Positions 41,380 through 51,249 of a stretch of DNA of 64,000 nt are shown one piece after another. A model generated the notes under the pieces. It was given only the letters and a program-made list of their open reading frames with translations. It was not told the origin of the DNA and did not search any database. How positions within the stretch are numbered: position 1 is the stretch's first letter; each line of letters opens with the position of its first letter. This stretch comes from Asparagopsis taxiformis (lineage: Eukaryota; Rhodophyta; Florideophyceae; Bonnemaisoniales; Bonnemaisoniaceae), in NCBI GenBank assembly GCA_030407315.1, contig JALQPE010000319.1, positions 1 through 64,000 on the forward strand. Direction: 5' to 3'. The position numbers were made by a program, and so were the translations under genes.

Positions 41380-42040
41380 TGTAGTATACGTGGCAATTCC
41401 GAAATTGCAAATATTTACGATTTCCGCGGAATTCGAATTTCGGCGGACACGACCGGCGACAGCAATGCACGAACATTGCTGGCGCATGCGCGCGCGCAAC
41501 CGGCACACGTGTGCAACGAACGTACTGGCAACGGCCCAACGGACCAACGGGTCCCTACGTGTGACCCACAAGGTCCTTTCCCATTCGGGGACGTTACGAG
41601 CAGTGTTTACACTGTAAAGCGATGCCATCGTGGTTATATAGGTATTGGCATCGTGCCGGGAGGGAAAGGGGACAATTCATCGAACGAGCAACGGCTCTAG
41701 TCTACGACTGACTTCTACGTTTTACGTTTACGTTTTGCCTAACGAGGCTTCGTCTCCGTCGAGCTGCGTACTCCCTACCCATCGCCGCACGTAAGGCTGA
41801 TTGCGTGTAGTGCCTCCGGGCTTGGTTGAGAGCGCCTCCGGTGACGTACCACCTCGTTTAGCGAACGTAATCCTCGCGTGGATTGTTGCGTCGTGACGCT
41901 CGTGTCTACTCGCTAACCACTCTACCTTCTACCTTTCTAACAATACAGTCAAACACCAGCGGGTGGACTGCTCGTTTCGTTTCGTAAGGACAGCGTGTCC
42001 GTAGCTCGTACCAGCTATCTAGAACTAACGTTGTTCCACA
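41380..42040 (+). repeat. 5' LTR of family B element
   Basis: 661 bp, TGTAGTATACG to TTGTTCCACA. It lacks one copy of a short ACCAACGG repeat that the 3' LTR has. Confidence 0.93.
41635..41640 (+). promoter_or_regulatory. TATA box in the family B 5' LTR
   Basis: TATATA within GGTTATATAGGTATTGG. The 3' LTR (54335-54340) and the solo LTR keep it as GGCTATATAGG. Confidence 0.6.
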
Positions 42041-42041
42041 C

Positions 42042-42059
42042 TGGTCTCTCGACCTAGAA
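42042..42059 (+). promoter_or_regulatory. primer-binding site of family B
   Basis: TGGTCTCTCGACCTAGAA, one base after the LTR; identical to family A. The leader from here to 42323 contains one small upstream frame (ATG at 42145) but nothing conserved. Confidence 0.85.
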
Positions 42060-42323
42060 GTTGCTACGAGCATAACGACAATCAACGAGGTTGAGCTCTT
42101 TTACGTTAACGAAAAGCTACGTGCTACGCTACAGACGACGGTCTATGAATTACGCTGTGTCGAATTCCAGCGCGTCGCCCAGGCAACCGTTGCCAACGTC
42201 AGCGGACGCCGAAGCCGACGTGGCCTTGTCAGCAGAAGCGATCTTCGCGACTGATCGATCTATCCCGCCGGATATCGAGGCGATCGGCCAGCACGTACGG
42301 TAAGCCCGTTTGAGTCCCTGAGT

Positions 42324-44546
42324 ATGGACCCCGCAACGCGCGGTCAGCTCAACGAAGGGAACGTGACTCCCACGGCACTACGCGTAGTGTACGAAGACCT
42401 TCGAGGTCACATCGAAAGGGCGAGCGACGCGGCCGTCGACGAAGCCGTAAGGCAGAGACTCGGAGTCTCGGAGCGCGAAGCTCGTGCGTTACGTGAACGC
42501 TCAGCGACCCTCGAACGGGAAAACGAAGATTTACGAAACCGCCTCTCCGCCGTGGAGGGAAGACTCGACTCGTTTGTCGTAGTATTCAACGAAATCGTCG
42601 CCGGACGTTCCGCTCCGCCGAGCGGAAGCGATCCGAATTACGAAGAAGGCTCGCGCGCCTATAACTCGCAATCCTCCCCGGCCGTTCCGGGAGGATACCC
42701 ACCAACACCCGGTCCGACGACCCCGACAACGTACGGAAGGGGGGCGACAGTGCAACGAGCCATCGCCAACCCCGACGAGACGCCACGAAGGCAATTACGT
42801 TTTAACGATACGCCAGACCACGCGCGGTCGGCGGACGCAGCACGAGCTGCGCAATTCGATACGAGAGCTCCCCCGCCACGTGAGACGTACATTCCGTGGC
42901 TGGGTACGTTCGGCACGACGGACACGCGAGTCCACGAAAACGAACGTGCCGACGCGGTACGCTTACCAGGGAACGCCCTCGGACCCGTTTGCCACGCGTT
43001 GGCAGAGCACACGACAATGCTCGACGCATTTGCGAACGTGGTGTCGTACCGCATGTACCGACTTAACGATGTACGTGAACATCTCTACGTGAACGAGAGT
43101 CAAAGCGTACATAAGCTCAAACGTGAGCTGGAGGGACTTTTCCCTACGTTAAAGCCGTTCTCCGGCCGGAATCCGATTACGTTGCTCGGATTCCTCGCCC
43201 AAATACGTGATGGGTTCAGCACACTCGGAGTGTGCGAGGGAGTGGCAGTACGTGCGCTGCACTTCTTCCTCGAAGGGGACGCCCGACGGTTCTACGATTC
43301 CCAGTGTACGACTGGCGTGATCACGACTGATCCGACGAAGAGGTTCTCGTGGCCTCACGTAATCAACGCGTTGATTAAACGATACCTGCAAGACGACGTG
43401 CTGCAGGAGGCCTACGAAAAGGTCACGATGATCACGCAGAGTCCTAACGAGGACGAGAATCAGTACGCTGATAGACTCGACACCGCCACGCGGGCGTGCA
43501 ACTACGTGTTTACGGATCGACTCCTCGTTCACCACTACGTACGTGGTTTGCTGCCCTCGACGCGGGCAGCCGTGACGGAACGACTCCGGTCACTCCCCGA
43601 ACGAGAGAGGAACGACCTCACCGTTGTGAGACGATTGGCGACGGCCGAAGGAACGACCTTCCGTGCACGTACGGCAGCTGTCGCGTCAGCCGCGAAACCG
43701 AAAGTGCGGTTTCCGGTGAAGCCTACGTTGGCTATTTCCGACCACGAGTCGAGGAAGTTCGCGGACTACGATGAGTCCGCGTACTTACGTAATGAACGGG
43801 CTAGCGAGCCCAGTTACCACGATGGTAACCCGAACATCCCCGCGAGGGACGATGACGACGTGTCGCTCGCTGCGGCTCACGTTGCCGAGAATTTGGAGGC
43901 GATCCTCTTCACGAACGGGCCGCCGCCCAACGATACGAAAACGGCAAACGAAAAGCCGGACGAGCTCGAAGCTCGATTGAACCGTCCATGCGAGGACGTG
44001 CCGAAGCTCACGAGCGAGCAGACGCAATTGGCGCACTCCGTAATCCCGAATGATTACTGGACGCTGTCGTGTTGGTCATGCCGCGAAGATGGCCACTCGA
44101 CGTTTACGTGTCCGCGTCTGACGCCAGATCAACGGATCTTTTTCGCGTACAAGTACTACCTCTTCCACGTGAAGAGCAACCCACGTCAGGCTGAGTACTT
44201 CCGCCAACGAATGGCCAAACGTAACCAGGAACGACCTGGCGAGCGAGGGAACGTGACCCCGCGGAGGTACGGCACGCCGCCTACGATACTCCGAAACCCC
44301 AATCGTGACGGGGGAAGGCCCTTCGACAGGCGCCGCGGCGACTTTCGTAATGACCGACGTGACCCCCGCCCGTGGGCGAACGAACGAAATGGCCAGCGTA
44401 ATGGCCGCAGCGGAGTCTACGTGACGACTTCCGCTGACGAAACACCACTCGAGGTGGGAACGAGTCACGATGACGAACGAGCTTCGTGGGCTCACGACGA
44501 CGACGTGTCGAACGGCCTCGCGCCGGAAAACGACCAGGCGATGTAG
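42324..44546 (+). CDS. gag: Gag polyprotein of family B (740 aa)
   Basis: Particle-forming and RNA-binding protein. The N-terminal coiled coil (about residues 20-95) contains EREARALRERSATLERENED. A Pro-rich linker follows. The capsid-like region at about residues 270-430 matches family A Gag in pattern (FSGRNPITLLGFLAQI, HFFLEGDARRFYD, NEDENQYADRLDTA). The CCHC knuckle is at residues 583-596 (CWSCREDGHSTFTC). The tail is Arg/Asn/Gly-rich and then acidic. Start ATG 42324 is the first in a clean frame; the stop is TAG 44544-44546. Pol follows in the -1 frame. Confidence 0.92.
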   Translation: MDPATRGQLNEGNVTPTALRVVYEDLRGHIERASDAAVDEAVRQRLGVSEREARALRERSATLERENEDLRNRLSAVEGRLDSFVVVFNEIVAGRSAPPSGSDPNYEEGSRAYNSQSSPAVPGGYPPTPGPTTPTTYGRGATVQRAIANPDETPRRQLRFNDTPDHARSADAARAAQFDTRAPPPRETYIPWLGTFGTTDTRVHENERADAVRLPGNALGPVCHALAEHTTMLDAFANVVSYRMYRLNDVREHLYVNESQSVHKLKRELEGLFPTLKPFSGRNPITLLGFLAQIRDGFSTLGVCEGVAVRALHFFLEGDARRFYDSQCTTGVITTDPTKRFSWPHVINALIKRYLQDDVLQEAYEKVTMITQSPNEDENQYADRLDTATRACNYVFTDRLLVHHYVRGLLPSTRAAVTERLRSLPERERNDLTVVRRLATAEGTTFRARTAAVASAAKPKVRFPVKPTLAISDHESRKFADYDESAYLRNERASEPSYHDGNPNIPARDDDDVSLAAAHVAENLEAILFTNGPPPNDTKTANEKPDELEARLNRPCEDVPKLTSEQTQLAHSVIPNDYWTLSCWSCREDGHSTFTCPRLTPDQRIFFAYKYYLFHVKSNPRQAEYFRQRMAKRNQERPGERGNVTPRRYGTPPTILRNPNRDGGRPFDRRRGDFRNDRRDPRPWANERNGQRNGRSGVYVTTSADETPLEVGTSHDDERASWAHDDDVSNGLAPENDQAM

Positions 44547-44629
44547 GTCACGAGCCACCCACATCGCCTGAACCCTTACGTGAAAGGGGGACGACCGACG
44601 TCGATGATTGGTCCTCCGCAGGCTCACCG

Positions 44630-45751
44630 ATGAACGAGAGTTACGTAAAGCTCACGGCCGCGAAGGCCAACTCGAGTCACACGACACCCGACGTGGGGAG
44701 AGAAACGAAGTCCGACGGGACGAACGAACCTCACACGAAGAGGAAGCCTCGCAGACGAGCGAGACGCGCTACCCGGAAGCACGACGCTTCCGAGCGCGAG
44801 AAAGCCAAGCACGCGGCTTATACGAAGCGTGTCGACGCAAAAGAAGCCATACGGGCTCATACGGTGAAGCGACGAACCGCTAGCGAAGACGTAGACCGCG
44901 CGCCGGTCAGGACCGAACCGTTGGTCCTCGACGGGCATACGTGCCTACTTGCGTCGAAGCATTATATCGTGTCCGGAACGATCGGACTAGACCTCAACGT
45001 GATGAGGGCGATTACCATCGCGATGGATACGTGCAGCGGCTACAACTTGATACGAACAAGTTTACTACCCTACGACTGGGTCGACCGCTGTCTACGTGAC
45101 GAAGAGCTACCGAAGCTCGGAGACGCCAACGGGCGACGTTTGCCTATCGAAGGCGCCATCCTGCTTCGTGTCAGGCTTGGGAACTCGCTGTTCCGCGTAA
45201 AATTCTTCGTAGCCAACACGCTGGCTGTCCCCGTCATAATGGGCACGTCGTTCATGTCGAAGCATGTCGATGCTATACGCTGTCGAGCGCAAACGATCGA
45301 CCTCCATCGAGGAGATACGATACCCATTATCGCGGAGGGTGATACGACGACTCCGTACGAGGAGGGGGAAGAGACGAATCCAAACGTGGAACACCCGAAA
45401 CGCCGCGAGCGTAACGCGGCCTCGAATCGGCCAAGCCGAACGTTTTCGGTTCGCCTGACGAAGTACACGCGTGTACCGGCGATGTCGCAACGGACCGTCA
45501 ACGTGACGACGGATGCGACCGGACTCGTGTTCCTCGAACCGAAAGCGTCGGTGCAATTCCGGCATGGGCTTCGTATAGCCAACGGAGTGGTCGACGTAGG
45601 ACCAGAGAGACGTTCTCTATTATCGTATCTAACTTCACGAAGAAGGACCGCGAGCTGCCGAAAGGCGCGACGATTGCGTACGCGGTACGCTCCCCGTTGG
45701 GAATCGTCCCACTCAAGCGTGAGGGCGGCGAAGCCCTCGCGAAGGTTTTGA
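44630..45751 (+). CDS. pol: pol of family B, protease segment
   Basis: Open in the -1 frame relative to gag. The frame extends back to 44486, overlapping the gag end by 61 nt, so a -1 frameshift is possible. The first ATG is at 44630. After a basic linker (KRKPRRRARRATRKH) comes an aspartic protease. Its active site reads MDTCSGYNLI (Asp codon 45026-45028), with Cys where the retropepsin triad has Gly. The distal part PVIMGTSFMSKHVDAIRCRAQ aligns with LILGTGAMNTHVDAIRCRAQ of family A. The frame is lost near 45605-45612; the last 45 codons here are out of frame. Confidence 0.82.
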   Translation: MNESYVKLTAAKANSSHTTPDVGRETKSDGTNEPHTKRKPRRRARRATRKHDASEREKAKHAAYTKRVDAKEAIRAHTVKRRTASEDVDRAPVRTEPLVLDGHTCLLASKHYIVSGTIGLDLNVMRAITIAMDTCSGYNLIRTSLLPYDWVDRCLRDEELPKLGDANGRRLPIEGAILLRVRLGNSLFRVKFFVANTLAVPVIMGTSFMSKHVDAIRCRAQTIDLHRGDTIPIIAEGDTTTPYEEGEETNPNVEHPKRRERNAASNRPSRTFSVRLTKYTRVPAMSQRTVNVTTDATGLVFLEPKASVQFRHGLRIANGVVDVGPERRSLLSYLTSRRRTASCRKARRLRTRYAPRWESSHSSVRAAKPSRRF

Positions 45752-48700
45752 ACCTACCGCTAGTCGACGCGACGACGCGGACGAATACGAACGGGTTGGG
45801 CGACGAAACGCCAGACCCGTTGGTCAACGAAAAGGGGAACGACCCCGCCACGGATTGGCAGTCGACAATCGATTTGTCGCACCTCGACGACGAGGATTTA
45901 CGAAAGCGCATCAACGAGATGCTAGCTACACATTCGTCAATGTGGACGAGCGGACGCCTCGGCGAAATCAATGCTACGGAGCATCGAATCGAACTCGAAC
46001 CGGGCACGCGGCCCATACGTTCAATGCCCTATCGTCAGGGTCCGGCTTTACGTACGATAGCCGAGGAGCAGATCACGAAGATGCTCAACGAAGGGGTTAT
46101 CGAACCCGCGTCCAGCGAATGGGCGTCACCAATCGTGTTGGTGCCGAAGAAGGACGGATCCTTACGTTTCTGTGTCGACTACAGGCGTTTGAACGCGAAA
46201 ACGATCGCTGATTCGTACCCGCTTCCTCGTATGGAAGATTGCCTCGATTCGCTTGGCGACGCCGCCATCTTCACGACACTCGATTGTAACGCCGGTTACT
46301 GGCAAGTGCCCGTCTCCGCCGAGGACCGTGATAAGACAACGTTTACGTCTTTCATGGGAACGTATCGCTACGTGCGAATGCCATTCGGGCTACGAAATGC
46401 CCCCGCTACGTTTCAGCGGACGTTGGACATCATCCTCTCCGGAGTACGTTGGCAATCGTGCCTTGTTTACTTAGACGACGTAATCGTCTTTTCGAAAGAC
46501 CTCGAGTCTCACCTGGGTCACGTTGACCAGGTGCTTTCCCTGCTACGCGCAGCGGGAGTAACGTTAAAGCTCACGAAGTGCTCGTTCTTTCAACCACGAG
46601 TTGACTACCTGGGGCACGTGATTACCCCAGGGAAGCTGCACGTCGCAGCACGGAACAAGGAAGCCTTTCGTACGGCTACGTTCCCGCGAGACAAGACGCA
46701 ATGTCGATCGTTTTTGGGCGCGGCCAACGTTTACCGCCGTTTCGTAAAGGCGTATGCCGAGATCGCTCGGCCACTCAACACGATGTTGAAGAAGGACGCT
46801 TCCCCCGATTGGACGAACCCAACGGACGCGCAAACGAATGCGTTCGAAACGTTGAAGACAATACTGGTGTCGCCACCAGTATTGCACCTTCCGAAGGCGG
46901 GACGTCCGTTCATGATCGATACCGACGCGTCGGCGTATCAGCTGGGAGCTACGTTGCTCCAGCAGCAGAACGAAGATAAGCCCAACGAATGGGTGCCGAT
47001 TGGGTACTGGTCGAAGACCCTTAACGAAACCGAACGTGGTTACTCGGCGACCGAGCGCGAGTGCTACTCCGTCGTCTGGGCGATAACGTCGCTCCGACCC
47101 TACGTAGAGGGTCAGCGGTTCACCGTACGTACGGACCACGAAGCCTTACGTTGGCTGATGACGTTGACGGACGCGTCCGGACGACTACTACGATGGAGGC
47201 TACGCGTTGCCGAATTCGATTTCGAAGTTACGTACAGGCCTGGGCGCGTGCACCAGGTACCTGACGCTTTATCACGTGTGATATCTACGTATGACGACGG
47301 TCGACCCGTCGACGATGACGTACCATCGTACGGGGACGCGGTCCTCGTGACGACTCGCAGTCGTCGACAACCCACACGAAATGGGCAAGGACGAACGACG
47401 TCCGTACGTAAAAAGGCAACGAATGCCAGGGGTCACGACGACCCGTCGAACGAGACTCGTGACGAACGGACACCAGCCGCGACGGCTGGCAACGATGGAC
47501 TCGAGTTCAACCGCGACGCGTCGCTCGATGACGTTCTCGACGAGGAACCGGATTTCCTCGACGAACAGCGCGCTGCTGAAGACGATTCGGCACGCGTGCC
47601 ACCAGCTGACGTTCAGCTTCCCATTACGAGGGACGAGCTTATCGAAGCTCAACGCGAGGACACGTTCTGTCAAACGATACTGACACGACAGTCCGAGACG
47701 CAGGACGCTGCATTCTTCGAAGGCCACGATGGCCTACTCCGACGCCGGAACCCTCACGACGAGGAACGTACACAAATCGTTGTGCCGGCTTCGTTGCGGC
47801 CGCGGCTGCTGGAGTTAACGCACCACCACGTCCTCGCTGGACACCCCGGACAAACGCGTATGTACTACACCCTACGGAGGACGTACTACTGGCCCGCGAT
47901 GGCCGCCGACATCTACGCAACGGTACGAAACTGCGTTGGATGTGCGAAGAACCGCGTGAAGCTTCGCAAACGGACGAACCCGTTACGTTTATTTCCGGCT
48001 ACGGAGCCGTTGCGAGACCTATGTATCGACATACTAGGTCCGCTTACGAAGACCACGCGTGGCAACCGATTTATTCTCGTTATAACGGACCGCTTCACGA
48101 AGCTGACTAGAGTCGTACCTCTACGTAATATCGATTCCGCCAACGTGGCGAGTGCGTTCGTCAACGCGTGGGTCTTCTCGTATGGACCCCCACGGACGCT
48201 CATAAGCGACAACGGAAAGCAGTTCGCTGCTAAGTTCTTCCAGCGCGTTTGCAACGAGATTGGCGTAACGAACGTCTTTACGTCGACGTACCACCCCCAA
48301 ACGAACGGGCAGGTGGAGCGCTACAACAGGACGATCCTGGCGATGCTGCGCAATTACGTGAACGAAAACCAGAACGACTGGGATCGATACGCATCGGCGT
48401 TAACGTTTGCGTACAACACGCATGTGCATTCGAGCACGGGCACGACGCCCTTCGACTTGATTCTCACGAATCCACCGCCACCGTTGGCGCTACACACGTC
48501 GGTAACGAACCGCGAACTACCCGACGGGGGAGGGCGAGCCACTTACGTTCGTGAGCTCGCCACAACGATGGATAACGCGTATCGAACGCTGAAGGCCGCG
48601 CAGGCACGTTATAAACGAAATTTCGACAAACGAGTCCGTGTCTCGAATCGAAACATCCGCGCGGGAGAATACGTATTCATCGACCCGACGGACGGGACCA

Positions 48701-49074
48701 CGAAGGGCACGAAGCTCGGCAACCACGCGTTGGGACCGTTCCGCGTACTACGTAACGACGTACGTACGTTCGTCATCCAACGAGGAGACGTAGTTGAACG
48801 TGTCAACTCGGACCGCGTTGCGTACGCGCCAACGCCGGCGAACGCGCCCCCGCCGGAGCCATACGATGCCACCGAGGCAGATCTCGACAAGAACCGCGAC
48901 GGTCCGGCGTACGTAGTAGACGACCTACTCAACCATCGCGTAAACGATGACGGCACCCTAGACTTCCTCGTGAAGTGGGTCGGGTATCGTAACCCTACGT
49001 GGGAGCCCCGCCGGAACGTATCTGAAGAGAGCGTCTCTCGATACTTCGCACGCGTGCGACGAGCAACAACGTGA
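45613..49074 (+). CDS. pol: pol of family B: RT, RNase H, integrase, chromodomain
   Basis: Continuous after a single-base shift near 45605. Reverse transcriptase has VLVPKKDGSLRFCVDYR, FTTLDCNAGYW and the catalytic YLDD. RNase H has IDTDASAYQLG. The integrase has its HHCC finger (HHHVLAGHPGQ, then CVGCAKNR) and the triad Asp in CIDILGPL, Asp in LISDNGKQF and Glu in GQVERYN. A chromodomain closes the protein (VVDDLLNHRVNDDG, FLVKWVGYRNPTWEP) shortly before the TGA at 49072-49074. All catalytic residues are present, so apart from the shift this part looks functional. Confidence 0.93.
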   Translation, partial: FSIIVSNFTKKDRELPKGATIAYAVRSPLGIVPLKREGGEALAKVLNLPLVDATTRTNTNGLGDETPDPLVNEKGNDPATDWQSTIDLSHLDDEDLRKRINEMLATHSSMWTSGRLGEINATEHRIELEPGTRPIRSMPYRQGPALRTIAEEQITKMLNEGVIEPASSEWASPIVLVPKKDGSLRFCVDYRRLNAKTIADSYPLPRMEDCLDSLGDAAIFTTLDCNAGYWQVPVSAEDRDKTTFTSFMGTYRYVRMPFGLRNAPATFQRTLDIILSGVRWQSCLVYLDDVIVFSKDLESHLGHVDQVLSLLRAAGVTLKLTKCSFFQPRVDYLGHVITPGKLHVAARNKEAFRTATFPRDKTQCRSFLGAANVYRRFVKAYAEIARPLNTMLKKDASPDWTNPTDAQTNAFETLKTILVSPPVLHLPKAGRPFMIDTDASAYQLGATLLQQQNEDKPNEWVPIGYWSKTLNETERGYSATERECYSVVWAITSLRPYVEGQRFTVRTDHEALRWLMTLTDASGRLLRWRLRVAEFDFEVTYRPGRVHQVPDALSRVISTYDDGRPVDDDVPSYGDAVLVTTRSRRQPTRNGQGRTTSVRKKATNARGHDDPSNETRDERTPAATAGNDGLEFNRDASLDDVLDEEPDFLDEQRAAEDDSARVPPADVQLPITRDELIEAQREDTFCQTILTRQSETQDAAFFEGHDGLLRRRNPHDEERTQIVVPASLRPRLLELTHHHVLAGHPGQTRMYYTLRRTYYWPAMAADIYATVRNCVGCAKNRVKLRKRTNPLRLFPATEPLRDLCIDILGPLTKTTRGNRFILVITDRFTKLTRVVPLRNIDSANVASAFVNAWVFSYGPPRTLISDNGKQFAAKFFQRVCNEIGVTNVFTSTYHPQTNGQVERYNRTILAMLRNYVNENQNDWDRYASALTFAYNTHVHSSTGTTPFDLILTNPPPPLALHTSVTNRELPDGGGRATYVRELATTMDNAYRTLKAAQARYKRNFDKRVRVSNRNIRAGEYVFIDPTDGTTKGTKLGNHALGPFRVLRNDVRTFVIQRGDVVERVNSDRVAYAPTPANAPPPEPYDATEADLDKNRDGPAYVVDDLLNHRVNDDGTLDFLVKWVGYRNPTWEPRRNVSEESVSRYFARVRRATT

Positions 49075-51249
49075 AAGGCCACGACGGCCCCCGAAAACGC
49101 ACACGAGCGTCGGGTTAAGCGCACGCGTGCGCGACGTTGCACGATGCAACAAACGAAGGCGACGAGCCGCACGAACGAGAAGCGAAGGCACAACGAGTGG
49201 CCGGGACGTCCACCCTTGCGTTGGGGGGGCGCGATGCGTGCTAGAGCCGTCGCTCTTTTCTTTTTCGACACCATACGTTGGTGGAGGCACGAGCGCCAAC
49301 GAAAGATTGGACGACGAGTCCACGCGCGGACGATTCACACGATGTGAAGAGCCACGACTGGCTCGACAGTGTTGACCGTCCCACGGGCAAAGGTGACGAC
49401 ACCACGGGCCACGGACGGACAACACGTCAGATTTTTCGCGCGAAAAATTATACTTGGGCCAGCGGGCCATGGACGCACGGTACGAAAAATCGGGCCGATT
49501 ACAGTGCGCTAACCTGGCCAAATCTCGGGGCACGCGTGCCCCGAAAATTTCGTAATTTTGGCATGACGTGTGAGCCATCGTACGTCCCCGTGGACAACCG
49601 CTGACAACGAGTCGCATCGACCAACGAGGTCAACGCCAAGCTCGCGAGCTAACGGCAACGTAACGCCGGAAGGCGGAAAAACGACGTAGGACGGACGCGT
49701 CCCCGACGAAGATGGCAACGGCCTCATTACGAAACTTCACGCACGAAGCGGAACGAAGCTATACGCTAGCTGACGAACGAGACCAACGGGTCTCGGCGCA
49801 CGAAGCGCGCGCGAAGAACGTGCGAAACGAATGAGCCAACGAGGCCGCAGCGACGGACGGCGAACGAAGACGCTAACGTCTCGAATGCGATGCGACGGCA
49901 AACCGTTACCGCCACATCAAGGCACGACGCCGAACACGGTAGCCACGTACGGCAACCACGAAACGACACAACGGTGTCCTGCCACGCGGGCGCAACGATC
50001 GACGCGCGAAAAGAAAAGCCCGCCGGCTATGCGAAACGACGCGAGCGAACCCAAAAGGGGTCGACCACGTACGGTCACGTAGATTAAATCGCGCACGTCC
50101 GCGTCGCGAACAAAGTAAGCTAACGAAGCTTAGGCTCCGTTCGAACTCGAAGGCACACGCGCCACCGGCCACGTTGGCCAGGATACGAGCGCGTACGCGG
50201 GCGTCGCCAACGATAACGACGTACGCCAACGGGTCGACCCTGCGAAACGAAATACGAGTACGCAACGGCGAACAAGCTAGTAGCCAACGGAAACGGCACA
50301 GCTGAAGGCAACGAGCCGACGAAAAATTGACTCACGTAGTAGCCCTGAACGCCCGCGGGCACACGAAACGACTTCGTCAATCGTTTCCCCGTCGGGTTCG
50401 CAAGGCGAATGAACGAAAGTGACGCAACGGCGTAAAGGCGAGCATTACGTATGCCCAGGTGCACGACGCACCACAAAACGGACGAGCTAATGAAACGCTC
50501 CAACGACGCTGCTACGCGAAGCGGACCAGCGCAACGATTGCGCCACCGGCTAACGTGAAGCCGCGGTAACGTGAAGCGCGACGGCGCTAACGGTGTTAAC
50601 GGCTATACGAAAAGCCAAGCCCGCCGGCAAAGACGTTGCCAACGGAACCGCAACGTACTGCGACGAATTGCTGCGTACACGCCACGGCGTAGAACGTCAA
50701 ACCGACTCACGTGCGAGTCGGTCTGACGTTCGATGAAATTCTCACCTAGCTCATCGGAGCAAATTAAAATTAGCACCGACGTGCTACGCGCTAAAGAGCT
50801 CGAATGCTCAACGGAATTCGACACCCGACGGGGTCATTCGAACGAGAAGCGACGGCGGAAACGATTTCCGAGTTAGTTACTAAATGATACGCACGCCAAC
50901 GGGCTAAACGATCGAGGTTAACGTACCACTCGCAGTGAAAAGCCGCCGCTACGCGCCGCCGCTTAGCCGAATAGTTACGATTTGTACGAACCTGCCAACA
51001 GGCACACGCCGCTGCGAACGCGGAGACTAGCTACGAAAGCTCTACGACGCCCAACGGGGTAGACGCCACAACAAAAAAATTGTGGGGAGGGGCTTAACGC
51101 TTACCCCTCCCCCGCTGCAGACGACCTGCCAAACACGAATTACGAAGCTCAACGGAGCCATGCGATTACGCAAAGAAACAAGACGAAAGTTTACGAAAGC
51201 AACACGATGCTAGAAGCCTACGTGGCCTACGAACTAACCTAGGAACGAC
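49075..51249. other. 2.2-kb non-coding spacer of family B with extreme base skew
   Basis: No long plus-strand frame; minus-strand frames are unconserved. The plus strand is A-rich, T-poor and full of ACG. In 49621-49740, counted by hand, A is 37 and T is 12; ACG occurs 12 times and CGT twice. The skew continues through both coding parts of the element. Family A has only 307 bp at this place. Confidence 0.7.
51081..51113 (+). promoter_or_regulatory. G-run hairpin, possible internal polypurine tract or terminator
   Basis: TGTGGGGAGGGGC followed by an 11-nt loop and CCCCTCCCC forms a 9-bp GC stem. The first arm resembles the 3' polypurine tract of the same element (GTGTGGGGGTGGGGC). It lies 140 bp past the antisense stop. 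It could prime internal plus-strand synthesis or end transcription; both roles are inferred. Confidence 0.4.

Noticed and set aside
40859..41617. 252-codon frame across the solo LTR and the 5' LTR
   Set aside because: It crosses two oppositely oriented LTR copies and their spacer. Similar frames appear in every LTR copy by sequence identity.
42091..42303. Small frame upstream of family B gag
   Set aside because: Different frame from gag, no counterpart in family A and no recognised motif. It is at most an upstream ORF in the leader.
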